The notes below the pieces were generated by a model. It was not told the origin of the DNA. It ran no database searches and saw only the letters and a list, made by a program, of their open reading frames with translations. DNA of 7,541 bases from Desulfobacteraceae bacterium 4572_19 (GTDB lineage: Bacteria; Desulfobacterota; Desulfobacteria; Desulfobacterales; NBLS01): positions 1-7,541 of the forward strand of contig NBLS01000083.1 in the NCBI GenBank assembly GCA_002084385.1. The letters are read 5' to 3'. Positions within the stretch are counted from its first letter, which is position 1. Every line of letters starts with the position of its first letter. The translations under genes were made by a program, and so were the position numbers. Below are positions 1 through 6,062 of this stretch, one piece after another.

Positions 1-14
1 GCTTACAAAATTGT

Positions 15-758
15 TTACCAAATTTTTTGGATAATTTGAGACATCGCAAGAGAACCGTTTTTAAATGCCAACGGTAAGTTCCATTTTGAAATATCTCTTT
101 TACCCACCATATTGCTTACAGCTCTAATTTCGAGAAAAGGAATGCCATAGTGTATGGCAAGATGGGCTCCGCCTGTTCCTTCCATGGCTTCCATTATTGG
201 GTTAAAACGTTTATATAATTTTTCTGCTCTGTCATTTGACGCAGTAATTGTTGATACTGTTATAAACGGCCCTTCCTTAACATTTACATTTTCTTGCTTA
301 AAATAGTTGCTTAATATATCTAAAGCACGGGTTCTAAGTATATGTGCAATAGGATATTTATTTTTAATTGAAAGACCATCTTTTTCAAGTAATTGAAAGG
401 GTGGGTCTTTTAAAAGAAAATTATCATTATCATTTTCTATTCCCATATGAATATCTATTTCGGTTGAGGCAATACCAATATCACCAATACCAAGACCACT
501 TTGATGAAACGCTCCACCACAGCCGGTTAGAAGTATTAAAGCAGGTGGAGAATCTTCAATTACCGCTGTTAATGCATGGACACAATTTATAATTCCCGGA
601 CCCGTAAGAATAATTTTTACCGGTTGTTCTCCTATATTTCCCGATACAATTTTTTTGCCGCCAATATAAAAGTGCTTATGCTCTTCAATTTGTTCAATAA
701 TGCCAGATAGTTCATTAATAACTGCACCGGCTATTAATATATAAGATTGTTTTATCAA
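15..758 (-). CDS. mqnB: Futalosine hydrolase (menaquinone biosynthesis)
   Basis: Nucleoside phosphorylase/hydrolase-fold enzyme of 247 aa, expected to cleave futalosine to hypoxanthine and dehypoxanthinyl futalosine in the cytosolic futalosine route from chorismate to menaquinone. Visible family marks are a Gly-rich TGPGIIN segment near residue 52, a TGCGGAF segment near 78, the MEAMEG motif at 189-194 typical of this nucleosidase group, and a C-terminal SNMVGKRD stretch (215-222) followed by NGSLA. The start is TTG (756-758), overlapping the aroQ stop as TTGA; no ATG or GTG is available until Met105, well inside the fold, so TTG is preferred, with AAAGAG about 6 nt upstream as a modest ribosome site. 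The 4-nt overlap implies translational coupling to aroQ. The main alternative is a related 5'-methylthioadenosine/SAH nucleosidase, but the C-terminal pattern fits MqnB better. Confidence 0.9.
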   Translation of the reverse strand: MIKQSYILIAGAVINELSGIIEQIEEHKHFYIGGKKIVSGNIGEQPVKIILTGPGIINCVHALTAVIEDSPPALILLTGCGGAFHQSGLGIGDIGIASTEIDIHMGIENDNDNFLLKDPPFQLLEKDGLSIKNKYPIAHILRTRALDILSNYFKQENVNVKEGPFITVSTITASNDRAEKLYKRFNPIMEAMEGTGGAHLAIHYGIPFLEIRAVSNMVGKRDISKWNLPLAFKNGSLAMSQIIQKIW

Positions 759-1198
759 ATCAACTCTTTCATGGCATCAAGTGCCATTTTATATCCAAAA
801 CTTCCAAAACCTGCAATTTGCCCTGTAACCACCCCTGCCATCATTGATTTATGACGAAAAGATTCTCTTTTGTAAATATTTGAAAGATGAATTTCAATAA
901 CAGGAACATCAAGGAGAAGAATTGCATCACGAATTGCAATGCTTGTATGTGTATATGCCGCAGGATTAATTATAAGCCCATGTATAGTAGTAAAAGAGGA
1001 TTGGATTTTTTCAATAATCTCACCTTCGCTATTACTTTGAAAAGCTTCAATTATGATATTTAATTTCAAACCTTGTTGTTTAATATCCGCAACAATATCA
1101 TCAAGGGTTGTACTTCCATACATCTGAGGTTCTCTTTTTCCCAGCATATTTAAATTAGGACCATTAATAAGCAAAACATTTTTAGATTGTGAACTCAT
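755..1198 (-). CDS. aroQ: Type II 3-dehydroquinate dehydratase
   Basis: Catalyses dehydration of 3-dehydroquinate to 3-dehydroshikimate in the shikimate pathway; the type II enzyme is a cytosolic dodecamer of ~145-150 aa. From the ATG at 1196-1198 the product is 147 aa, the usual length. It shows NGPNLNMLGKREP (12-24), the catalytic Tyr27 in MYG, QSNSEGE (54-60), NPAAYTH with Asn78 and His84, and EIHLSN with His104 followed by Arg115 in SFRHKS. This start is chosen because GGAG lies 9 nt upstream and the family N-terminus begins here. The open frame continues upstream to 1315, but those 39 extra codons are intergenic sequence, mostly the 98-bp repeat, and match nothing in the family. It overlaps mqnB by 4 nt; the enzyme feeds chorismate, the precursor for menaquinone. 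Confidence 0.96.
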   Translation of the reverse strand: MSSQSKNVLLINGPNLNMLGKREPQMYGSTTLDDIVADIKQQGLKLNIIIEAFQSNSEGEIIEKIQSSFTTIHGLIINPAAYTHTSIAIRDAILLLDVPVIEIHLSNIYKRESFRHKSMMAGVVTGQIAGFGSFGYKMALDAMKELI

Positions 1199-1223
1199 AT
1201 TTTTTTTCTCCATAATTTTTTTG

Positions 1224-1321
1224 TAACCGTTCACGAACAAGAAATGTGATTTTTCGGTAATCTCACATTTGTAAGCGTTCACAAGTGCCTTATATTCGCA
1301 TAAACAGCTTGGCATATAATA
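1224..1321 (-). repeat. 98-bp hairpin-bearing repeat, copy A
   Basis: The reverse complement of this segment matches 3054-3151 at 95 of 98 positions (differences opposite 3063, 3086 and 3138). It holds two GTGAACGSTTAC-type 12-mers (1223-1234 and 1271-1282, read on the minus strand) on either side of a perfect 8-bp inverted repeat, AAATGTGA/TCACATTT (1242-1249 and 1263-1270). It fills the rpe-aroQ gap and extends 43 nt into the 3' end of rpe, whose stop TGA is part of the TGAACG motif. No transposase is present, so it is non-autonomous if mobile; it could be a MITE-like or REP-like element. Confidence 0.93.
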
Positions 1322-1926
1322 CTATGAAAGATTGCAGAACCTGCAACAAACACATCAACACCAGCTTTAGCTATTTTTTCAATGGTATTAATACTAACCC
1401 CTCCATCCACCTGAATAAGTGTATCAAGGTTTTTTTGATCTATTATTTTACGAAGAACAGAAATTTTTTCCAAAGAATTTTCAATAAAAGACTGCCCTCC
1501 AAAACCTGGATTTACACCCATTATTAAAACAAAGTCAAGCTCTGTTAAAATCCATTCGATTGTAGAGAGAGATGTTGCTGGATTTAAAGCCACACCTGCA
1601 CGAACACCAAGACTTTTTATTAATTGAATTGACCTGTTTAAGTGTGTGCAAGCTTCAACATGAACAGAAATAAAATCTGCTCCGGCTTTGGCAAATTCGG
1701 GAATTAGCATATCCGGTTTTTCTATCATCAGATGAACATCGAGCGGGATAGAAGTTACTTTTTTGGATGCTTCAACAATTAAAGGACCATAAGTTATATT
1801 TGGAACAAATTGACCATCCATAACATCAATATGTATCCAATCCGCTCCTGCATTGACCACTTCTTTTATTTCATCTCCCAGCTTTGTAAAATCCGCTGAA
1901 AGAATAGATGGTGCAATTATACTCAT
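1279..1926 (-). CDS. rpe: Ribulose-phosphate 3-epimerase
   Basis: Interconverts D-ribulose 5-phosphate and D-xylulose 5-phosphate in the pentose phosphate pathway; a cytosolic metal-dependent TIM barrel. The 215-aa product shows APSILSADF (5-13), HIDVMDG with His32, Asp34 and the GQFVPN strand, DVHLMIE with His65, the phosphate-binding VNPGFGGQ loop, and VDGG with Asp174; Asp34 and Asp174 are the expected acid/base pair. VFVAGSAIF (192-200) closes the barrel. The ATG start has GGAG 8 nt upstream. The C-terminus is odd: residues 203-215 (IICQAVYANIRHL) and the stop are encoded by repeat copy A, so the native last helix seems to have been replaced. The catalytic core is complete, so activity is likely. 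It lies 96 nt after the PASTA gene with no clear terminator between. Confidence 0.97.
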   Translation of the reverse strand: MSIIAPSILSADFTKLGDEIKEVVNAGADWIHIDVMDGQFVPNITYGPLIVEASKKVTSIPLDVHLMIEKPDMLIPEFAKAGADFISVHVEACTHLNRSIQLIKSLGVRAGVALNPATSLSTIEWILTELDFVLIMGVNPGFGGQSFIENSLEKISVLRKIIDQKNLDTLIQVDGGVSINTIEKIAKAGVDVFVAGSAIFHSIICQAVYANIRHL

Positions 1927-2022
1927 TTTTAAATCTCCAAAGTTATTGCTTTGTGAGCCTTAAATCTAACTTAAATCTGAAGGCTTAGATATGAAAGTTA
2001 TTTTATTCTCATGTTTTATTTT
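1927..2022. other. PASTA-rpe intergenic gap with TTAAATCT repeats
   Basis: TTAAATCT occurs three times (1929-1936, 1960-1967, 1971-1978). The last two lie inside a 6-bp inverted repeat AGCCTT/AAGGCT (1956-1961 and 1980-1985). There is no T-run after the stem on the minus strand, so it does not look like an intrinsic terminator, and read-through from the PASTA gene into rpe is plausible. The rpe ribosome site (GGAG, minus strand) is at the left edge. Confidence 0.45.
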
Positions 2023-2988
2023 TTACATAGTAAAAATTTCTGTTTTCACAAGTTTATTATTTTCGTAAACAAAGATAGAAACATCTGTGTTTTTTGGAAT
2101 TATTGACCAAAGTTCTTCCCCCGGTTTCATAAATTTATTATAAAGATTAATGTTCATGCCGAAACAATTCATTTGAATACGTATATGCTGGTTTAAAAAA
2201 CCATTTGCAACTTTGTATCTGAAAAGTTTGACCCCCTTTATATTAAAAAGATATTGGTTTTTATTATCAGATTTTCTATTAATAACAAGATCAATAACAC
2301 TTTTTTCTTTAACCGGAAAACCTGCCGCCGGAGTTTGTTCGCAGATTACGTTAAGGGGTATATTCTTTTTATAATTGATTTTGATTTTTCCTGTTTTAAG
2401 TCCACAACTTTCAATGCTTATTATTGCCTCGTCAAGTGAGAGACCGGAAAGATTCATCATCATAAATTGTTCTCTGAACTTACCGGTACTTACAAGAAGA
2501 TTTATTTTTGTACCCCGTTCAATTATGATACCTGAAAGAGGGGATTGGCTGATAATAAAATCTTTATTTACAGTTGAGTTTGTTGTTTTTGAAAAAAAAC
2601 CTGTGGTAAGACCGTTCTCTTCAAGAATAATTTGAGCCTGTTGAATAGATAAATTTTCAAGATTTGGAACCGGAACGGTTTGGGTTCCTTTGGATAAAAT
2701 TATACGAACATCCCGATTTATTTTAATAATTGAACCAGGTTCCGGTTCTTGTAAAATCACATGGTTTTTTGGAATGTTATTACTATAATTAGTACCGGTA
2801 ACTTTAGTGTTAAGATTTAAAGAGGATAGAATTTCCAATGAATAGATAATATCTTTGCCGGTTAGATCGGGTACAATAACAGTATCTTCACTTTTAATTA
2901 CAAAGGTAACTGCAAAGTATGAACATATTCCGGCAGTAAGAAAGAAAAGTAAAAATAAAAGTAAAATTTTAAAAGTTCGTTTAAGCAT
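2023..2988 (-). CDS. Membrane-anchored protein with three PASTA domains
   Basis: A 321-aa protein of unknown precise role. Residues 1-5 are basic, followed by one hydrophobic segment (~6-30) that should anchor it in the inner membrane with the rest in the periplasm. Three consecutive PASTA domains follow (~39-101, 105-169 and 176-239), with the usual VP[DN]L openings in the first two and the internal Q-P-x-G pattern (QEPEPGS, QSPLSGI, QTPAAGF). The last ~80 residues are not PASTA and I cannot assign them. PASTA domains are known from PknB-type kinases and penicillin-binding proteins, where they bind peptidoglycan or muropeptides; here no kinase or transpeptidase domain is attached. An ATG at 2986-2988 is preferred, with GGTGAT just upstream; a GTG at 2992-2994 in the same frame would add two residues but falls inside that ribosome site. 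A role in envelope sensing is only inference. Confidence 0.88.
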   Translation of the reverse strand: MLKRTFKILLLFLLFFLTAGICSYFAVTFVIKSEDTVIVPDLTGKDIIYSLEILSSLNLNTKVTGTNYSNNIPKNHVILQEPEPGSIIKINRDVRIILSKGTQTVPVPNLENLSIQQAQIILEENGLTTGFFSKTTNSTVNKDFIISQSPLSGIIIERGTKINLLVSTGKFREQFMMMNLSGLSLDEAIISIESCGLKTGKIKINYKKNIPLNVICEQTPAAGFPVKEKSVIDLVINRKSDNKNQYLFNIKGVKLFRYKVANGFLNQHIRIQMNCFGMNINLYNKFMKPGEELWSIIPKNTDVSIFVYENNKLVKTEIFTM

Positions 2989-3007
2989 AATCACCGTAGT
3001 TTGTTGT

Positions 3008-3107
3008 TTTGTAAGCGTTCACAAGCACCTCATCTTATCATATATAGGACAACTATTATATGACAAGCTGTTTATGCGAATATAAAGCACTTGTGAACGC
3101 TTACAAA
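3008..3107. repeat. 18-bp perfect inverted repeat pair
   Basis: The 18-mer at 3008-3025 (TTTGTAAGCGTTCACAAG) is the exact reverse complement of 3090-3107, with 64 nt between. The right arm belongs to 98-bp repeat copy B; the left arm lies outside it. The ~100-bp structure resembles a small terminal-inverted-repeat element, or a pair of binding sites facing each other. The same 18-mer is also present at 1268-1285 in repeat copy A. Confidence 0.9.
3037..3066 (-). promoter_or_regulatory. Candidate sigma-70 promoter for the PASTA gene
   Basis: Read on the minus strand, TTGTCA (3061-3066) and TATGAT (3037-3042) are 18 bp apart, each one base from consensus. Transcription would start near 3030, about 40 nt before the PASTA start codon. 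The -35 box lies in the inner end of repeat copy B. In AT-rich DNA such matches arise by chance, so this is tentative. Confidence 0.4.
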
Positions 3108-3151
3108 TGTGAGATTACCGAAAAATCACATTTCTTGGTCGTGAACGGTTA
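3054..3151 (+). repeat. 98-bp hairpin-bearing repeat, copy B
   Basis: This is the second copy of the element at 1224-1321, in opposite orientation, with 95 of 98 positions identical. It carries GTGAACGCTTAC (3093-3104) and GTGAACGGTTA (3141-3151) as near-direct repeats flanking the AAATGTGA/TCACATTT hairpin (3105-3112 and 3126-3133). The two copies face each other across rpe and the PASTA gene. Identity stops abruptly after 3151 and becomes patchy before 3054, which defines the element ends. Confidence 0.93.
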
Positions 3152-3159
3152 TGTTGTTT

Positions 3160-3313
3160 TATATGAAAGTCCATAGAAAATCTGTATTATAAAGATTTTC
3201 ATTTTTCGTTGAGGCGTATTATCCGCCATGGCAATTTATATGAAAGTCCATAGAAAAACTTTATTACAAAGACTCTCATTTTTCGTTGAAGCATACTATC
3301 CGTTATGGCAACT
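3160..3313 (+). repeat. Tandem pair of 77-bp repeat units (locus B)
   Basis: Two adjacent units, 3160-3236 and 3237-3313, align without gaps at 66 of 77 positions by hand count; nine of the eleven differences are transitions. Each begins TATATGAAAGTCCATAG, contains an ATTAYAAAGAYTYTCATTTTTCGTTG core, and ends TATGGCAAYT or CATGGCAATT. Part of each unit can pair TGAAAGTC with GAYTYTCA (seven of eight, or eight with one G-U). The second unit covers the rsmB stop codon and the last five codons. A related pair lies at 7009-7146. Confidence 0.9.
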
Positions 3314-4666
3314 TTTTAAAATTAAATTAACAGAAAAAAAACCATCCATATCACCTATTTCAGGAGTTGTTTTTAAATATCCTTTTTCATCTACAAGTTT
3401 CAGAGCTGAAGGCGAAAGTCCCACTGGTTTTTTTTCAATAATAAAGTTCGGATGGTTTTTAATAAAAGCTTCCATCACATCTTCATTCTCTTCAGGTTCA
3501 TTAGAGCATACAGCATATACAAGGGTGCCGGAAGGTTTAAGAAGACCGGCAATATTATTAAGAAAATTAAGCTGTCTTTTTTTATATCGTGTTAGATTTT
3601 TTTTTAAAAGGGACCATTTGGAATCAGGGTTACGCCGAAGTACGCCAAGGCCGGAACATGGGGCATCCACAAGAATTCGATCGAAAAGATTAAATTTTTC
3701 ACTGTTAGGGACTTTTTTAAGATCGTGTTGAGCTATTTTAACAATGGAAATTCCCAGTCGTTTCATCTCTTTTTCTAATTGTAATAATTTTTTTACATCA
3801 TGATCCATGGCAATAATCTTGCCCTTATTTTGCATTAATTGAGCAATATGAGCGGTCTTTCCACCAAGACCGGCACATGCATCTAATATATATTCTCCCG
3901 GTTGAGGATCCAGTAAATTAGTAATAAGTTGTGCTGCCTCATCTTGAACTTGAAAAAAACCCTCATTAAATCCTTCTATTTCCGGTATGCTTTTTCCGGG
4001 ACGATAAAATGAAATTCCTATGGGAGAATAAAAAGTAGGTACAACTTTTTTTATATCGAATTTAAGATTGTGTATAACTTCTTCTTGAGTTCTCTTTAAG
4101 GTGTTGACCCTTATTGTTATGGGAGGGATTTTATTTATATTCTTGCAAAGATTTTTTGTTTGGTCAACGCCCATTCTATCAATCCATTTTGTAATTAGCC
4201 ATAATGGAAAAGATTCTTTTATGCAAAGGTAAGAAACCGGATCTTCGTTAAAAGAGGGGTATGGAACACTATTATGATTTCTTGTAATATTTCTTAAAAT
4301 ACCGTTTACAAAACCCGAAAGTCGTTGTTTTTTTTCTGTTTTTACAAGTTGAACAGATGTGTTTACCGCAGCTGAATCGGGAATTTTATCCATAAAAATT
4401 ATCTGGAATGTTCCTAATCGAAGAGTATTTAATATTAGCAATTCAATCTTTTTAAGGGGTGTTTTTGAAAAATGGGCAATAATCCAGTCTAATGTGCCAC
4501 GCTGTCTTAAAACTCCATAAACAAGTGCAGTTACAAGAGCTTTGTCACGTCTTGAAAGTGGAGATGATTTTGTTAAAACATTGTCCATAACCATATCTAT
4601 GGTAATCTTTTGTTCTTCTTGTGTATTCAATATTAACAGGGCGGTTGCTCTTGAATCAGTTTTCAC
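3296..4666 (-). CDS. rsmB: 16S rRNA (cytosine-967-C5)-methyltransferase
   Basis: Transfers a methyl group from S-adenosylmethionine to C5 of cytosine 967 (E. coli numbering) of 16S rRNA; acts in the cytosol during small-subunit assembly. The 456-aa protein has the family layout: a NusB-like helical RNA-binding domain (~1-140), then the Rossmann-fold methyltransferase. Visible are the SAM-binding DACAGLGGKT loop (262-271), DAPCSGLGVLRRNPD with Cys337 (motif IV), and the motif VI nucleophile Cys387 in YAVCSNEPEENE, where the common TC reads VC. The start is GTG (4664-4666), 2 nt after the fmt stop, with AAAGG 7 nt upstream; no better ATG exists nearby. The last five residues (SCHNG) and the TAG stop lie in a 77-bp repeat unit. 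It is the last gene of the ribF-def-fmt-rsmB operon. Confidence 0.96.
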   Translation of the reverse strand: MKTDSRATALLILNTQEEQKITIDMVMDNVLTKSSPLSRRDKALVTALVYGVLRQRGTLDWIIAHFSKTPLKKIELLILNTLRLGTFQIIFMDKIPDSAAVNTSVQLVKTEKKQRLSGFVNGILRNITRNHNSVPYPSFNEDPVSYLCIKESFPLWLITKWIDRMGVDQTKNLCKNINKIPPITIRVNTLKRTQEEVIHNLKFDIKKVVPTFYSPIGISFYRPGKSIPEIEGFNEGFFQVQDEAAQLITNLLDPQPGEYILDACAGLGGKTAHIAQLMQNKGKIIAMDHDVKKLLQLEKEMKRLGISIVKIAQHDLKKVPNSEKFNLFDRILVDAPCSGLGVLRRNPDSKWSLLKKNLTRYKKRQLNFLNNIAGLLKPSGTLVYAVCSNEPEENEDVMEAFIKNHPNFIIEKKPVGLSPSALKLVDEKGYLKTTPEIGDMDGFFSVNLILKSCHNG

Positions 4667-4668
4667 GT

Positions 4669-5550
4669 TTAAGCCTTTCTGTGCAGGATGGAACCTTCCG
4701 GCATTTTAAAACCCCGTAGGAAATCTTCAATTTTAAGTCGTTTTCCCGATGCTCCCTGAATTTCGAGAATTGATAATACACCTTTACCTGTGGATATGCA
4801 AAGTTCACCTTGAAATCCTGGGATTACTTCACCTGGGACGGGAGAGTTTGTTTTGGTCATTCCTCGAACAAAAGCATCAATTTTATCAGCAGATTGATGC
4901 CAGTCTATTTGGCCATCTTTTTTTGACAGCATGGGTGCATAAGAAAAATTATCGTGATCTTGAGTAGTAGGTTTTAAAAGATTATTTTCAAATCCTGTAA
5001 TGGTTTCTATAATTAAATCAGCACCAAGATTAGAGAGTTTATCGTGTAGTGTTTCTGCAGTTTCATCTATTTGTATTTTTATTTTTGACGATAATAAAAT
5101 ATCACCTGTATCAAGACCAGTATCCATTTTCATGGTGGTTACGCCGGTCTCTTTTTCACCATTTAATATTATCCACTGTATGGGAGCTGCACCTCTATAT
5201 TTGGGAAGCAAAGATGCGTGGATATTAACTGCAGCTATGAAAGGCAATTCTAAAATATTTTTTTTAAGTATCTGTCCAAACGCCACGACAACAAAAATAT
5301 CAGGGTTAAGTAGTTTAACAGTTTGAAAAAACTCATCCGTATTAACAGATTTTGGCTGGATAACGTTAAGTCCAAGTTTAAGAGCGGCTATTTTAACCGG
5401 AGGAGAAATCATCTTTTTTCCCCTACCTTTTGGTCTGTCCGGTTGTGTTACCACAAGTGGAATATTACAGCCGGAGTTATGGATTGCTTTAAGTGCCGGC
5501 ACTGCAAAATCAGGTGTACCCATAAATATAATATTTAATTGTTTTTTCAT
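4669..5550 (-). CDS. fmt: Methionyl-tRNA formyltransferase
   Basis: Formylates the amino group of Met-tRNA(fMet) with 10-formyltetrahydrofolate to make the bacterial initiator tRNA. The 293-aa product opens with IIFMGTPDFAVPAL and has the catalytic Asn109 and His111 in NIHASLLPKYRGAAPI, and Asp147 in TGLDTGD; the C-terminal tRNA-binding domain runs from ~204 (YAPMLSKKDGQIDW) to the end. It is somewhat shorter than the ~310-315 aa common in the family. The usual NPWPGA stretch reads NSPVPGE (235-241), a small departure away from the active site. The ATG start overlaps the def stop as ATGA and has only a weak ribosome site, so translation is probably coupled to def. Pairing with deformylase is the classic def-fmt arrangement. 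Confidence 0.97.
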   Translation of the reverse strand: MKKQLNIIFMGTPDFAVPALKAIHNSGCNIPLVVTQPDRPKGRGKKMISPPVKIAALKLGLNVIQPKSVNTDEFFQTVKLLNPDIFVVVAFGQILKKNILELPFIAAVNIHASLLPKYRGAAPIQWIILNGEKETGVTTMKMDTGLDTGDILLSSKIKIQIDETAETLHDKLSNLGADLIIETITGFENNLLKPTTQDHDNFSYAPMLSKKDGQIDWHQSADKIDAFVRGMTKTNSPVPGEVIPGFQGELCISTGKGVLSILEIQGASGKRLKIEDFLRGFKMPEGSILHRKA

Positions 5551-6056
5551 TTTGATTTCAGCTCTTTTTTTACCTTACGTTTGTAAATATTACGTTTTAA
5601 TGCACTGATACGATTAATAAATAAAACCCCATTAAGGTGGTCGATTTCGTGTTGCATAATAACTGAAGTTATTCCATTAGCTTCTATTTTTACAGGTTTT
5701 CCGTCAATATCTTCTGCTTCTACAATAACAGTAACAGCTCTTTTTACATTTGCCCTGAACTCTGGAACACTAAGGCATCCTTCATTTTCAGAGACAAATT
5801 CACCTTCATTGGATATAATCGTTGGATTTATCAAAACTTTATCATCTTCTATTTTTCTCTCTTTGGAATCGTTATATACAAATAAACTAATATTAATTCC
5901 AACTTGAACCGCTGCAAGACCGACTCCATCGAACCTGTGCATTGTTTCTTTCATATTTTCAATAAGTTCTATAATTGTCTGGTCAATCTCTTCAACCTTT
6001 TTTGCCGATTGAGAGAGGAGTTGATTAGGATATGTAATAATGTCAAGTGTGGCCAT
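5547..6056 (-). CDS. def: Peptide deformylase
   Basis: Removes the N-formyl group from nascent polypeptides, undoing the Fmt modification after initiation; a cytosolic metalloenzyme acting at the ribosome exit. The 169-aa product has all three signature motifs: GVGLAAVQ (44-51), EGCLSVP (92-98) with metal ligand Cys94, and QHEIDHLNG (135-143) with ligands His136 and His140 and catalytic Glu137. Length is normal. The C-terminal tail (~152-169) is Lys/Arg-rich, as in many forms that bind the ribosome. The ATG start is preceded by AAGG at about 9 nt. It begins 6 nt after the ribF stop and overlaps fmt by 4 nt, so it is clearly co-transcribed. Confidence 0.98.
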   Translation of the reverse strand: MATLDIITYPNQLLSQSAKKVEEIDQTIIELIENMKETMHRFDGVGLAAVQVGINISLFVYNDSKERKIEDDKVLINPTIISNEGEFVSENEGCLSVPEFRANVKRAVTVIVEAEDIDGKPVKIEANGITSVIMQHEIDHLNGVLFINRISALKRNIYKRKVKKELKSK

Positions 6057-6062
6057 TTAAAG

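Larger units (their letters stand above)
2989..3295. other. Repeat-rich PASTA-rsmB intergenic region
   Basis: This ~300-bp gap has no convincing gene. From left to right it holds the PASTA ribosome site, an inverted arm of the GTAAGCGTTCAC motif (3008-3025), a promoter-like sequence reading left (3037-3066), 98-bp repeat copy B (3054-3151), and two tandem ~77-bp units (3160-3313). I see no stem followed by a T-run that would act as an intrinsic terminator for rsmB on the minus strand. Open frames crossing the gap on the plus strand are antisense to rsmB and lack support. Confidence 0.8.

Noticed and set aside
1199..1315. N-terminal extension of aroQ
   Set aside because: The extension is intergenic and mostly repeat-encoded, absent from the enzyme family, and the GGAG site places the start at 1198.
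1956..1985. Intrinsic terminator between the PASTA gene and rpe
   Set aside because: The stem is only 6 bp with an 18-nt loop and is not followed by a T-run on the minus strand.
3160..3313. CRISPR array
   Set aside because: There are only two adjacent units without spacers between them, units vary in sequence, and no cas gene is present.
3228..3731. Plus-strand open frame of 167 codons
   Set aside because: It is almost wholly antisense to rsmB, which has complete methyltransferase motifs; the translated product shows no recognisable family and its start lies in a repeat unit.
5000..5326. Plus-strand open frame of 108 codons
   Set aside because: It lies entirely antisense to fmt, in the region encoding its catalytic residues, and has no ribosome site or family likeness.
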